Both the position numbers and the translations under genes were made by a program. Of a stretch of DNA of 5,750 nucleotides, positions 1-5,750 are shown piece after piece. The stretch is from an uncultured Acidimicrobiales bacterium. Lineage in GTDB: Bacteria; Actinomycetota; Acidimicrobiia; Acidimicrobiales; Iamiaceae. The DNA lies in the NCBI GenBank assembly GCA_937926025.1, contig CALANQ010000161.1, positions 1-5,750 on the forward strand, written 5' to 3'. The notes under the pieces are model-generated. The model ran no database searches. It saw only the letters and a program-made list of their open reading frames with translations, and had not been told where the DNA came from. Positions within the stretch are counted from its first letter, which is position 1, and the number at the start of each line of letters is the position of its first letter.

Positions 1-552
1 CCGCCACAGGCTCTCGTCCACCAGCAGGTTCCCGAGTCCGGCGATCCGGGCGTGGTCGAGCAGCCGCGCCTTCAGCGGCGCGGCGGAGCCGGTGAGCGCG
101 CCGCGGAGCTGACCGACCGTGAGCGTCCAGGCATCGGGCCCCAGCAGGTGCAGGTCCGGGTCGAGCTCCACGCCGCCCAGGCGCCGAGGGTCGGAGAGGC
201 GCAGGCGGGCGCCGTCGTCGAACCGCAGGGCGAAGCGGTCCCACTCGGGCTCGTCGCGGCCCGACGCGTACTCGAGCTGGGCGATGGGGGCCTCGCCATC
301 GAGCACGAGCCGTCCGGTCATCCCGAACCGCAGTCCGAGCAGCGGGCGATCCGGCCCGAGGTCCACCGTGAGGAGCTTGCCCCGTCGCCCGGTGCTCCGG
401 ATGGTGCCGCCCTCCAGCGCGCCGACCACCTCGACCGGGGTGATCCCGCCCTTCAGGAACCAGCTGTCGGGCGCCTCGACGGCATCGATGGTCCGCCCGA
501 CGGCCCGGTCGGCGAGCCGCCGGTAGACCTCGACCTCGAGGATCTCAGGCAC
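1..552 (-). CDS. Fpg/Nei-family DNA glycosylase (formamidopyrimidine-DNA glycosylase-like), 3' end outside window
   Basis: Base-excision-repair glycosylase/AP lyase of the Fpg (MutM)/Nei fold; 184 residues are visible against a usual 270-290. The GTG start at 552-550 gives M-P-E-I-L-E-V-E, placing the family's catalytic Pro2 and Glu3 immediately after the initiator, which fixes the start. Lys59 in GRRGKLL matches the conserved beta-hairpin lysine, FGMTGRL (76-82) carries the void-filling Met, and DPRRLGG (121-127) matches the family's DPRRFG loop with Leu for Phe. The helix-two-turn-helix signature GLGNLLVDESLW (172-183) sits at the window edge. The zinc finger, if present, lies beyond it, so Fpg cannot be separated from Nei or from a finger-less variant. 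The start overlaps the preceding stop by 8 nt, and I see no Shine-Dalgarno sequence, so translation probably depends on ribosomes finishing the upstream gene. The family is clear; exact substrate preference (8-oxoG versus oxidised pyrimidines) is not. Confidence 0.9.
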   Translation of the reverse strand, partial: MPEILEVEVYRRLADRAVGRTIDAVEAPDSWFLKGGITPVEVVGALEGGTIRSTGRRGKLLTVDLGPDRPLLGLRFGMTGRLVLDGEAPIAQLEYASGRDEPEWDRFALRFDDGARLRLSDPRRLGGVELDPDLHLLGPDAWTLTVGQLRGALTGSAAPLKARLLDHARIAGLGNLLVDESLWR

Positions 553-1744
553 TCGCGGCGGCCAGGGCCTGCGTGAAGTCGGCGATCAGGTCGTCCTGGT
601 GCTCCAGCCCCACGGACACCCGGATGGTGCCGGGGCCGATGCCGCTGGCGGCCAGCTCTTCGGGGAGCAGGTTGACGTGGGTGGTGGAGGCCGGGTGGGT
701 CACCAGGGTCTCGGGCCCGCCCAGCGACGTGGCGTGCTGGGCGATCTGCACGGACTCGATGAACCGGCGGCCGGCGTCGAGGCCGCCCGCCACGTCGAAC
801 GCGATCAGCGACCCGAACCCGGACATCTGGCGGGCGGCCAGCTCGTGCTGCGGGTGGGACGCCAGGCCCGGGTAGCGCACCTCGGCGGCGGCCGGGTTCG
901 CCTCCAGCGCCTCGGCCAGCGCGAGCGCGCTGGCCGACTGGCGGGCGATGCGGACCGGCAGGGTGCGGATGCCGCGGGTGGCGTTGAGCGCGTCGAACGG
1001 CGACGCCACCGCGCCCTGCAGCACGGCGAACCCCCACAGCCAGTCGATGAGCTCCTTGCTGCCGGCCACCACGCCCAGGGTGGCGTCGTTGTGCCCGGCG
1101 ATGCCCTTGGTGGCCGAGTGGATGACCAGGTCCACGCCGTGCTTCAGCGGCTGCTGGAGGACCGGCGTGCCGAACGTGGAGTCCACGACGGTGACCGGCC
1201 CGGCGATGGCGCCCACCTCGTCGAGGTCGATGACGTCGAGCCGCGGGTTGGCCGGCGTCTCGGCGAACACCAGGGTGGTCTTGCCGGGGATGACGGCCGC
1301 GGCGAACGCGCCGGGCTCGGTGCCGTCGACGAACGTGACGTCGATGCCGAAGCGGGGGCACATGGCCTGGAACACCAGCTGCGTGGCGGCGTACAGCTGG
1401 CGCTGGGCGACGATGTGGTCCCCGGCGGAGCACAGGCCCAGCACCACGCCCGTGACCGCGCCCATGCCGGATCCGTAGGCCCGGGCGGCCTCGGCCCCCT
1501 CGAGCTGGGCGATGGCGTCCTCGAACCCGGTGACGGTCGGGTTGCCGTACCGGGAGTAGAAGCGGTCGGCCCCCACGGACGTGGCGTAGCGGCGGGCGTC
1601 GTCGACCGACGGCGAGACGAACGTGGACGTGGGCCACAGGACCGGGGCGAGCGACGTGGCATCGCCCACCCGGCCCGACCGGATGGCGACCGTGTCGGGG
1701 TGGAGGTCGGCGCTCGGTTGGGTGGCGTCGGGTTCGGTGGTCAC
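545..1744 (-). CDS. Cys/Met metabolism PLP-dependent enzyme (cystathionine gamma-synthase / O-acylhomoserine sulfhydrylase-like)
   Basis: Fold-type I PLP enzyme of the trans-sulfuration family, 399 aa, the usual length. Visible family landmarks are YSRYGNPT (63-70, the Tyr and Arg that bind the cofactor phosphate of the neighbouring subunit), GSGMGA (91-96), active-site Tyr118, cofactor-ring Asp188 in VVDSTFGTP, the Schiff-base Lys213 in HSATK, and the C-terminal SLGGPETLVTHPASTTH stretch that binds the substrate carboxylate. It starts at GTG 1744, which shares GTGA with the metX stop (4-nt overlap). A GGAG 11 nt upstream is a weak ribosome-binding site, suggesting coupling. Directly after metX, the expected reaction is conversion of O-acetylhomoserine with sulfide or cysteine to homocysteine or cystathionine. 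The motifs do not separate these, and a gamma-lyase is possible. Two family positions are unusual: Gly214 follows the Lys where an aromatic residue is normal, and LYAAT replaces LYGGT. A reading frame continuing upstream to 2653 is only the open antiphase frame of metX. Confidence 0.9.
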   Translation of the reverse strand: MTTEPDATQPSADLHPDTVAIRSGRVGDATSLAPVLWPTSTFVSPSVDDARRYATSVGADRFYSRYGNPTVTGFEDAIAQLEGAEAARAYGSGMGAVTGVVLGLCSAGDHIVAQRQLYAATQLVFQAMCPRFGIDVTFVDGTEPGAFAAAVIPGKTTLVFAETPANPRLDVIDLDEVGAIAGPVTVVDSTFGTPVLQQPLKHGVDLVIHSATKGIAGHNDATLGVVAGSKELIDWLWGFAVLQGAVASPFDALNATRGIRTLPVRIARQSASALALAEALEANPAAAEVRYPGLASHPQHELAARQMSGFGSLIAFDVAGGLDAGRRFIESVQIAQHATSLGGPETLVTHPASTTHVNLLPEELAASGIGPGTIRVSVGLEHQDDLIADFTQALAAASA

Positions 1745-2970
1745 GGGATCGGTGTCTCCAGGAACGGGATCAGGGCGGCGGCGACCTGGTCGTGGTCGAT
1801 GAGGAAGGCGTCGTGGCCGTGCGGGCTGTCGATCTGGTGGTACGACCCGGTGCCGCCGACCGCCTCGACGCCCGCGACGAGGTCGACCGACTGGTACTCG
1901 GGGTAGAGGATGTCCGAGGTGATGCCCATCGAGAGCACCGGGGCGGCGATGCGGCGCAGGGCCGCCTCCAGGCTCCCCCGGCCCCGGCTGAGGTCGTGGA
2001 GGTCCATGGCCTTGGTGAGCAGCAGGTACGAGTTGGCGTCGAAGCGGCGGGCCAGCTTGATGCCGTGGTAGTCGAGGTAGCGCTCCACCTCGAACCGCTG
2101 CCACATCTCGAAGCTGCCGGCCAGCGGCTCCACCGGCTCCCGGCCGAACTTGTCGGTGAACACGTCGTCGCTGCGGAACGTCACCTGCGAGATCTGGCGG
2201 GCCAGCGCCAGACCCGCGTGGGGGCCGTCGCCGGGTGCGGCGTCGTAGTAGTGGCCGTCGCGCCACTTCGGGTCCAGGGCGATGGCGCGGCGGCCGGTGC
2301 TCCACCACGCGATCTGCTGGGCCGAGGCCGCCGTGGTGGTGGCGATGGCCACCAGGCGGCCCACGCGCTCGGGGTACATCACCGCCCACTCCAGGGCCTG
2401 CATCCCGCCCATCGAACCGCCGACGATGGCGTGCCACCGGGCGATCCCGAGGGCGTCGGCCACCCGGGCCTGGGTGCGCACCATGTCCCGGATGGACACC
2501 ACCGGGAAGTTCGGCCCGTAGCAGCCGGGCCGGTCCGGCATCGGTGACGCCGGGCCTGCTGACCCCTGGCAGCCGCCCAGGACGTTGACGCACACCACGA
2601 ACCAGCGCTCCGTGTCGAGCTGCTTGCCGGGGCCGATCAGGTCGTCCCACCACCCCGGCGTGGGGTGGCCGTCACCCGCCGGGCCCGCCGCGTGGGCATC
2701 GCCGGTGAGGGCGTGGCAGACGAGGATCGCGTTGGACCCATCGTCGGCGAGCTGGCCCCAGGTCTCGAAGCAGATGGTGATGTCGTGGAGCAGCCCGCCG
2801 CCCTCGAGGACGAACGCCCGGTCGACGGCCATCCGCATGAACTGGCGCTGGCCCAGCGGGTCGCTGGGCTTCCACGCACCGGTGGCGGGCACGGTGCTGG
2901 AGTGGGGCTGGATCCACGGCGGCACGGCCAGCGAGGCGGAGTCGGACCAGTGCCCGGCTGCTTCTTCCAT
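1741..2970 (-). CDS. metX: Homoserine O-acetyltransferase (MetX)
   Basis: Alpha/beta-hydrolase-fold acyltransferase of 409 aa that acylates homoserine from acyl-CoA, the committed step of methionine synthesis. Conserved blocks in order: FETWG near 68-72, CHALTGDAH (85-93), NVLGGCQGSAGP (129-140), nucleophile elbow GGSMGG with Ser186, acid Asp353 in TSDILYP, and His386 in SPHGHDAFL. This is the complete Ser-Asp-His triad of MetX enzymes. The ATG at 2970-2968 is chosen because GAGGAGG lies at 2983-2977 with a 6-nt spacer. Homology also begins soon after it, whereas an in-frame ATG at 3060 would lie inside the leader riboswitch. First gene of a three-gene operon; its stop overlaps the next start. 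Regulation is probably translational, by the SAM riboswitch and SD hairpin immediately upstream. Some MetX homologues use succinyl-CoA, and the sequence alone does not exclude that here. Confidence 0.96.
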   Translation of the reverse strand: MEEAAGHWSDSASLAVPPWIQPHSSTVPATGAWKPSDPLGQRQFMRMAVDRAFVLEGGGLLHDITICFETWGQLADDGSNAILVCHALTGDAHAAGPAGDGHPTPGWWDDLIGPGKQLDTERWFVVCVNVLGGCQGSAGPASPMPDRPGCYGPNFPVVSIRDMVRTQARVADALGIARWHAIVGGSMGGMQALEWAVMYPERVGRLVAIATTTAASAQQIAWWSTGRRAIALDPKWRDGHYYDAAPGDGPHAGLALARQISQVTFRSDDVFTDKFGREPVEPLAGSFEMWQRFEVERYLDYHGIKLARRFDANSYLLLTKAMDLHDLSRGRGSLEAALRRIAAPVLSMGITSDILYPEYQSVDLVAGVEAVGGTGSYHQIDSPHGHDAFLIDHDQVAAALIPFLETPIP

Positions 2971-2974
2971 GGTC

Positions 2975-3000
2975 GACCTCCTCGCTGCGGGTGGAGGGTC
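2975..3000 (-). promoter_or_regulatory. Shine-Dalgarno of metX inside a sequestering hairpin (expression platform)
   Basis: On the minus strand GACCCTCC (3000-2993) can pair with GGAGGTC (2981-2975), with one bulged C and an 11-nt loop. The 3' arm contains most of the metX Shine-Dalgarno sequence GAGGAGG (2983-2977), so the folded form would block ribosome access. No U-tract follows the hairpin, which argues for translational rather than transcriptional control. The link to SAM binding is inferred from position behind the aptamer. A possible competing partner for GACCC is GGGTC in the 3' arm of aptamer helix P2, a weak 5-bp suggestion. Confidence 0.55.
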
Positions 3001-3031
3001 GGTCACCGGTGCCAGCGACGGGCCGGAGCCC

Positions 3032-3136
3032 GGACACTTCGTTGCCGGCGAACCGGCCACATCCCCGCCGAAGCGAGAGGCACCTTGGGTGTCCTTCCCA
3101 GGTTGCCGGACCCGGAACCCCGGGCCGCTCGTGATG
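3032..3136 (-). promoter_or_regulatory. S-adenosylmethionine riboswitch, SAM-I/SAM-IV clan (best fit SAM-I/IV variant)
   Basis: The metX leader contains the S-box core on the minus strand: ATCACGAG (3135-3128), CCGGCAACC (3109-3101) and AAGGTGC (3086-3080). The helices can be drawn by eye. P1 is CATC/GATG (3136-3133 with 3063-3060). P2 is GGCCCGG/CCGGGTCC with a GGTT loop and one bulged T. P3 is CCTGGG/CCCAAGG with the usual bulged A. P4 is a small stem with a TTCG loop (3078-3063). A further hairpin, GCCGG-TTCG-CCGGC, follows P1 (3057-3044). The P3 loop GGACA (3094-3090) complements TGTCC (3036-3032) in the tail, a pseudoknot typical of SAM-IV and SAM-I/IV RNAs. P2 is too short for the SAM-I internal pseudoknot, and P4 is present, so the hybrid SAM-I/IV class fits best. 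Position before metX supports a SAM-repressed switch. The clan is well supported; the exact class needs covariance scoring. Confidence 0.85.
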
Positions 3137-3144
3137 ACGCTGCG

Positions 3145-3175
3145 ACTCTAGGCCACCGACCCGCCGATCCGGCAA
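3145..3175 (-). promoter_or_regulatory. Possible sigma-70-type promoter for the met operon
   Basis: On the minus strand TTGCCG (3175-3170) resembles a -35 box, and TAGAGT (3150-3145) keeps the T-A-n-n-n-T pattern of a -10 box. The spacer is 19 bases, slightly long. Transcription from here would begin about 3138-3140, just before the first conserved bases of the riboswitch, which is where the RNA should begin. This is a pattern match only, in GC-rich DNA where such hits are common. Confidence 0.35.
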
Positions 3176-3203
3176 CCATTCGGCAGCGGACACGCGCCAC
3201 CGG

Positions 3204-3220
3204 CCCGGCCGGAGGCCGGG
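3204..3220 (-). terminator. GC-rich hairpin between HNH gene and met operon (possible terminator)
   Basis: A perfect 7-bp inverted repeat CCCGGCC/GGCCGGG with a 3-nt loop lies 24 bases past the stop of the DUF222-HNH gene. It has no following U-tract, so it would be a non-canonical actinobacterial-type terminator, or simply a stable structure. It lies just upstream of the proposed met promoter, a sensible place to stop HNH-gene transcription. Confidence 0.4.
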
Positions 3221-3243
3221 TGGTGGAGGTCGGTCGGACGCGC

Positions 3244-4743
3244 TCAGCCGACGGCCGGGCCGGCCCGGGTGGGGTCTGTGGCGGTGCCGCCTTCGGGGCA
3301 CGACGAGTCCCGATCGACGACGGCGGGCGGGTGGCCGCTGGCACCGGCGCGTGGTGGAGGCGGCGCGGGCTCGTCGGCCGGATCGGGTCCGGGCGGGTCG
3401 GCTTCGATGGGGTGGAAGCCCCAGGGGTCGAGGCGCTCGCCGGTGGGCGGCTGGTAGCAGTGGCGGCCCACGCCGGCGACGGCCGCCGCCGACGCGAGGT
3501 GCGCCGCCGGCCGGGATCCGTGGCCGGATCCCCGCTCCGGTCGGGGCGGCACGACGGGCTGCCCGGCCGGGTCCAGGGGTCGGCCCCAGCCGTTGGTGAA
3601 CACGACGCCCGGGGCCGTGTGGCGAGGCAGGTCGGCGTTGCCGGAGATCCCGAGGGTGCCGCGGTGGTGGAAGCCGCAGAGGGCGATGAGGTTGTGCGTC
3701 TCGGTGACGCCGCCGTCCTCCCAGTGGATGATGTGGTGGATCTCCAGGCCGGTGGTGCGCCCGCATCCGGGCACGGAGCAGCAGTGACCGTCGCGGAACT
3801 CGACGGCGCGGCGCATGCGCCGGTTGATGGCCCGGGTCGTCCGGCCGGTGCCGAGCGGGACCCCGTGGCCGTCGTGCACGAGGCCGCGCAGCTTGGCGTC
3901 GCACAGCAGGTGGCGCCGCTCTGCCTCCGGGATGGGGATGCCCTGGTGGGTCAGGAGCTCGAGCCCCTGGGGCCCGGCCTGGAGGTGCACGTGCACCAGG
4001 TAGCGGTCCGTCCCCGGCCGGGCCGCCTCGCCGGCGAGCAGCGCCGTCTCGGCCAGGGCGACCATGGCATCGGCGGCGAAGACCGGCGGGGCCGTGGCCC
4101 CGTCGGGGGCATCGGCGCGGGCCTGGCGCTGGAGGTCCTCCCGCATGGCCTTGAGCGCCTGGTCCACCACCGCACCCCGGGCGGCATCGCGCAGGTGCAG
4201 GTGCAGGTGGTAGCCGGTGTCGTCGGTGCGGCTGGTGATGTGACCATGGGCGTCCGGGTCGGTCGCATCATCGGCCTTGGGCCTGGGCGGCTTGCGGTCG
4301 CGGTAGTGCGGCAGGGCGAAGCGGAGCTGGGCCACGGTGCACGAGCGCGCCACCTCGGCCGCCGACTCCTCGAACCGCACCGGGACGTGCCGGGCGATGA
4401 CCGCCGCCTGGTCCACCGTGAGCTCTCCGGCGACCAGCGCTGCCACCGTGTGGGGCAGCTCGTGGGCCCGCTCGGCGACCTTCACGAAGCTCGCCGCCCG
4501 CTCCGGTGCGATGCCCGCCCGCCACGCCAGCCACTCGCGTGGCCGCAGGTTGGTGCCGCCCGAGACGCCCAGGTCCATGCCGCGCCGGGTGAGCTCCACC
4601 AGCCGCGCCGAGGCCAGGTTGATGACGCCCTGCACCTGGGCGATCTCCTCGCACAGCGCGTCGTACTCGTCGAGCGTCGGCGCGCCAGCATCAGCGACGG
4701 CGGATGCCGGGTCGAGGTCACGAGGAGGGGCCATGCCCCTCAT
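3244..4743 (-). CDS. DUF222 domain protein with C-terminal HNH endonuclease domain (13E12-repeat-like)
   Basis: 499-aa predicted nuclease. Residues about 20-290 match the alpha-helical DUF222 pattern (an N-terminal SARLVELTRRG-type helix, REWLAWRAGI, GELTVDQAAVIARHVP), including a TGYHLHLHL strand like those seen before the nuclease in this family. The HNH/zinc module follows at about 316-360: C322-x4-C327, LEIHH with His336/His337, Asn351 in THNLIALC, then C356-x2-H359. All expected catalytic and metal positions are present, so the nuclease looks intact. The last 110 residues are Pro/Gly-rich, low in complexity and probably disordered. The start at 4743 has GAGG 4 nt upstream; the alternative ATG at 4734 has its purine run too close. 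The family is abundant and multicopy in Actinobacteria (13E12 repeats in Mycobacterium). Its biological role is not settled, and nuclease activity is inferred. A LexA-type box 25-38 nt upstream suggests DNA-damage induction. Confidence 0.92.
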   Translation of the reverse strand: MRGMAPPRDLDPASAVADAGAPTLDEYDALCEEIAQVQGVINLASARLVELTRRGMDLGVSGGTNLRPREWLAWRAGIAPERAASFVKVAERAHELPHTVAALVAGELTVDQAAVIARHVPVRFEESAAEVARSCTVAQLRFALPHYRDRKPPRPKADDATDPDAHGHITSRTDDTGYHLHLHLRDAARGAVVDQALKAMREDLQRQARADAPDGATAPPVFAADAMVALAETALLAGEAARPGTDRYLVHVHLQAGPQGLELLTHQGIPIPEAERRHLLCDAKLRGLVHDGHGVPLGTGRTTRAINRRMRRAVEFRDGHCCSVPGCGRTTGLEIHHIIHWEDGGVTETHNLIALCGFHHRGTLGISGNADLPRHTAPGVVFTNGWGRPLDPAGQPVVPPRPERGSGHGSRPAAHLASAAAVAGVGRHCYQPPTGERLDPWGFHPIEADPPGPDPADEPAPPPPRAGASGHPPAVVDRDSSCPEGGTATDPTRAGPAVG

Positions 4744-4767
4744 GGTACCTCAGCCCATCCCGTTTAC

Positions 4768-4781
4768 CGAACAGGTGTTCG
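4768..4781 (-). promoter_or_regulatory. LexA-binding SOS box upstream of the DUF222-HNH gene
   Basis: CGAACAGGTGTTCG (plus strand) is a 6+6 palindrome with a 2-base centre. It contains the actinobacterial/Gram-positive SOS-box core GAAC-N4-GTTC, here with C and G flanks, and matches CGAAC-R-N-R-Y-GTTCG on the plus strand. It ends 25 bases before the HNH start codon, within the expected promoter region. The nearest gene on its other side is the 3' end of the helicase, so the HNH gene is the only plausible target. LexA itself is not in the window. Confidence 0.75.
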
Positions 4782-4821
4782 ATGAACGCCGAGGTTCTTT
4801 CCGATGACCTCCGCCCCTCCC

Positions 4822-4836
4822 ATCGCCAGGGGCGAT
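4822..4836 (-). terminator. Small inverted repeat after the helicase gene (weak terminator candidate)
   Basis: ATCGCC-AGG-GGCGAT is a perfect 6-bp inverted repeat with a 3-nt loop, 12 bases downstream of the helicase stop codon. It is short and lacks a U-tract, so its stability as a terminator is doubtful. Position between two separately regulated genes is the main argument. Confidence 0.3.
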
Positions 4837-4848
4837 CCGGTGCCGGGG

Positions 4849-5750
4849 TCAGACCTTGTCGACCGGGGTCCAGTTGGTGAGGTCGGCCAGGATCGGGTTG
4901 TTGGAGAACACCTCGGGCATCGGCTGGTTCTCGCCGAGGCGCTTCTGGAGGCGCTTGACCTCGAGCTCCTGGTCCCACAGGAGCAGCGTGACCACCAGGC
5001 CGCCGGCGCCGGCACGGGCGGTGCGCCCCGAACGGTGGAGGTACGCCTTGTGGTCCTCCGGCGGATCGAAGTGGATGACGATGTCGATGTCGTCCACGTG
5101 GATGCCGCGGGCCGCCACGTCGGTGGCCACCAGGACCGAGAGCTTCCCGGCGGTGAAGTCCGCCAGGGACTTCTCCCGCTGGCTCTGGCGGAGGTCGCCG
5201 TGGATGGCGGCCGCCTTCACGCCCTGCTCGTTGAGCTGGTCGACGAGCTTGTCGGCCATGCGCTTGGTGCGGGTGAACATCAGGGTCTTGGTGCCGCTGC
5301 GGGAGATGGCCGCAGCCACCTTGACCTTGTCCATCTGGTGGACCCGCAGGAACCGCTGGGTCATCTGGGCGACGGTGACGCCCTCGGACACGACCTCGTG
5401 GCGGACCGGGTCGGTCTGGTAGCGGTCGATGAGGCCCTGGACCACGCCGTCGAGCGTGGCGCTGAACAGCAGCGTCTGGTGGTCGCCCGGGATGTGGCGC
5501 AGGATCCACTCGACCTGCGGCATGAAGCCCATGTCGGCCATGCGGTCGGCCTCGTCGAGGGTCACGATGCTCACATCGGTGAGGTCGAGCTCCTTGCGGT
5601 CGATCAGGTCGATCATGCGGCCCGGCGTGGCCGCGATGACCTCGACGCCGGCCTTGAGCGACTTGATCTGCTTCTCGATGTCGGCACCGCCGTAGACGGC
5701 GGCCACGGTGATGTCGCAGGCCAGTGCGACCTCGAAGGCGCCGGCGATGC
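4849..5750 (-). CDS. DEAD-box ATP-dependent RNA helicase, N-terminal part outside window
   Basis: The open frame runs from the window edge (first full codon at 5748) to a TGA at 4851-4849, giving 299 visible residues. Present in order: the GG motif in VYGGAD (20-21), motif Ib TPGR (41-44), motif II DEAD (65-68), motif III SAT (96-98), motif V ATDVAARG (208-215) and motif VI HRSGRTARAG (238-247). These are all the expected parts of the second half of RecA domain 1 plus the whole of domain 2. The Q motif, Walker A and PTREL motif must lie beyond base 5750. The protein ends about 50 residues after motif VI, so there is no long basic or RNA-binding C-terminal extension, unlike DeaD/CsdA or DbpA. 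Its role (RNA duplex remodelling in ribosome assembly, decay or cold adaptation) cannot be narrowed further. A GTG at 5706-5704 is an internal valine codon, not a start. Confidence 0.95.
   Translation of the reverse strand, partial: IAGAFEVALACDITVAAVYGGADIEKQIKSLKAGVEVIAATPGRMIDLIDRKELDLTDVSIVTLDEADRMADMGFMPQVEWILRHIPGDHQTLLFSATLDGVVQGLIDRYQTDPVRHEVVSEGVTVAQMTQRFLRVHQMDKVKVAAAISRSGTKTLMFTRTKRMADKLVDQLNEQGVKAAAIHGDLRQSQREKSLADFTAGKLSVLVATDVAARGIHVDDIDIVIHFDPPEDHKAYLHRSGRTARAGAGGLVVTLLLWDQELEVKRLQKRLGENQPMPEVFSNNPILADLTNWTPVDKV

Noticed and set aside
599..1906. 435-codon plus-strand open frame antisense to the PLP enzyme and metX
   Set aside because: The translation is low in complexity and has no motif, and the minus-strand genes explain the sequence fully.
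1745..2653. Upstream in-frame extension of the PLP enzyme to a 702-aa protein
   Set aside because: The extra 300 residues are the out-of-frame reading of metX and lack homology features. The GTG at 1744 gives the family's normal length.
2971..3060. Thirty-residue N-terminal extension of MetX from an ATG at 3060
   Set aside because: That ATG lies in the riboswitch and has no ribosome-binding site. The ATG at 2970 has a strong GAGGAGG at 6-nt spacing.
3169..3177. CCGGCAACC on the plus strand, resembling the S-box core
   Set aside because: No matching AAGGTGC, P1 or P3 follows on the plus strand and there is no downstream plus-strand gene. Coincidental repeat of a GC-rich 9-mer.
2665..4785. 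706-codon plus-strand open frame opposite the HNH gene and metX start
   Set aside because: It runs antisense to two well-identified genes and through the riboswitch. Its Ala/Gly/Arg/Val-rich translation has no recognisable domain, a typical antisense shadow in high-GC DNA.
1..5750. Mobile element, CRISPR array, tRNA or prophage signatures
   Set aside because: I saw no regularly spaced direct repeats, terminal inverted repeats, transposase, integrase or tRNA-like cloverleaf. DUF222-HNH genes can be repetitive, but no flanking repeats are visible here.

Overview
The window is about 70% GC with strong G/C preference at third codon positions. All five recognisable protein genes lie on the minus strand. 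The composition, the DUF222-HNH protein, the actinobacterial-type SOS box and the S-box-clan riboswitch point to a chromosomal segment of a high-GC actinobacterium, possibly an acidimicrobial lineage. The lineage is inferred from style, not from a search.

Layout, in minus-strand transcription order from the right edge. (1) A DEAD-box RNA helicase that enters at base 5750 and ends at 4849; its N-terminal part is outside the window. (2) A 105-base gap with a small hairpin and a near-perfect LexA/SOS box (4768-4781). (3) A 499-aa DUF222/HNH endonuclease-like protein (3244-4743), of the same general type as the mycobacterial 13E12 repeat proteins. (4) A 273-base non-coding region (2971-3243) with a GC-rich hairpin, a possible promoter, a well-supported S-adenosylmethionine riboswitch of the SAM-I / SAM-IV clan and a Shine-Dalgarno-sequestering hairpin. 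(5) A tightly packed methionine operon: metX (homoserine O-acetyltransferase), then a Cys/Met-metabolism PLP enzyme, then an Fpg/Nei-type DNA glycosylase that runs off the left edge.

MetX activates homoserine by acylation. The PLP enzyme then most likely replaces the acyl group with a sulfur nucleophile, giving homocysteine or cystathionine. SAM, the end product of the pathway, would be sensed by the leader RNA and would hide the metX ribosome-binding site. The second and third genes start inside the stop region of the gene before them (4-nt and 8-nt overlaps), so control at metX may pass down by translational coupling, even to the DNA glycosylase.

The most informative findings are in the non-coding DNA: the riboswitch with a P3-loop/tail pseudoknot and an identifiable expression platform, and the SOS box in front of the HNH gene. 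No wholly new system is evident. The coding content is otherwise ordinary.
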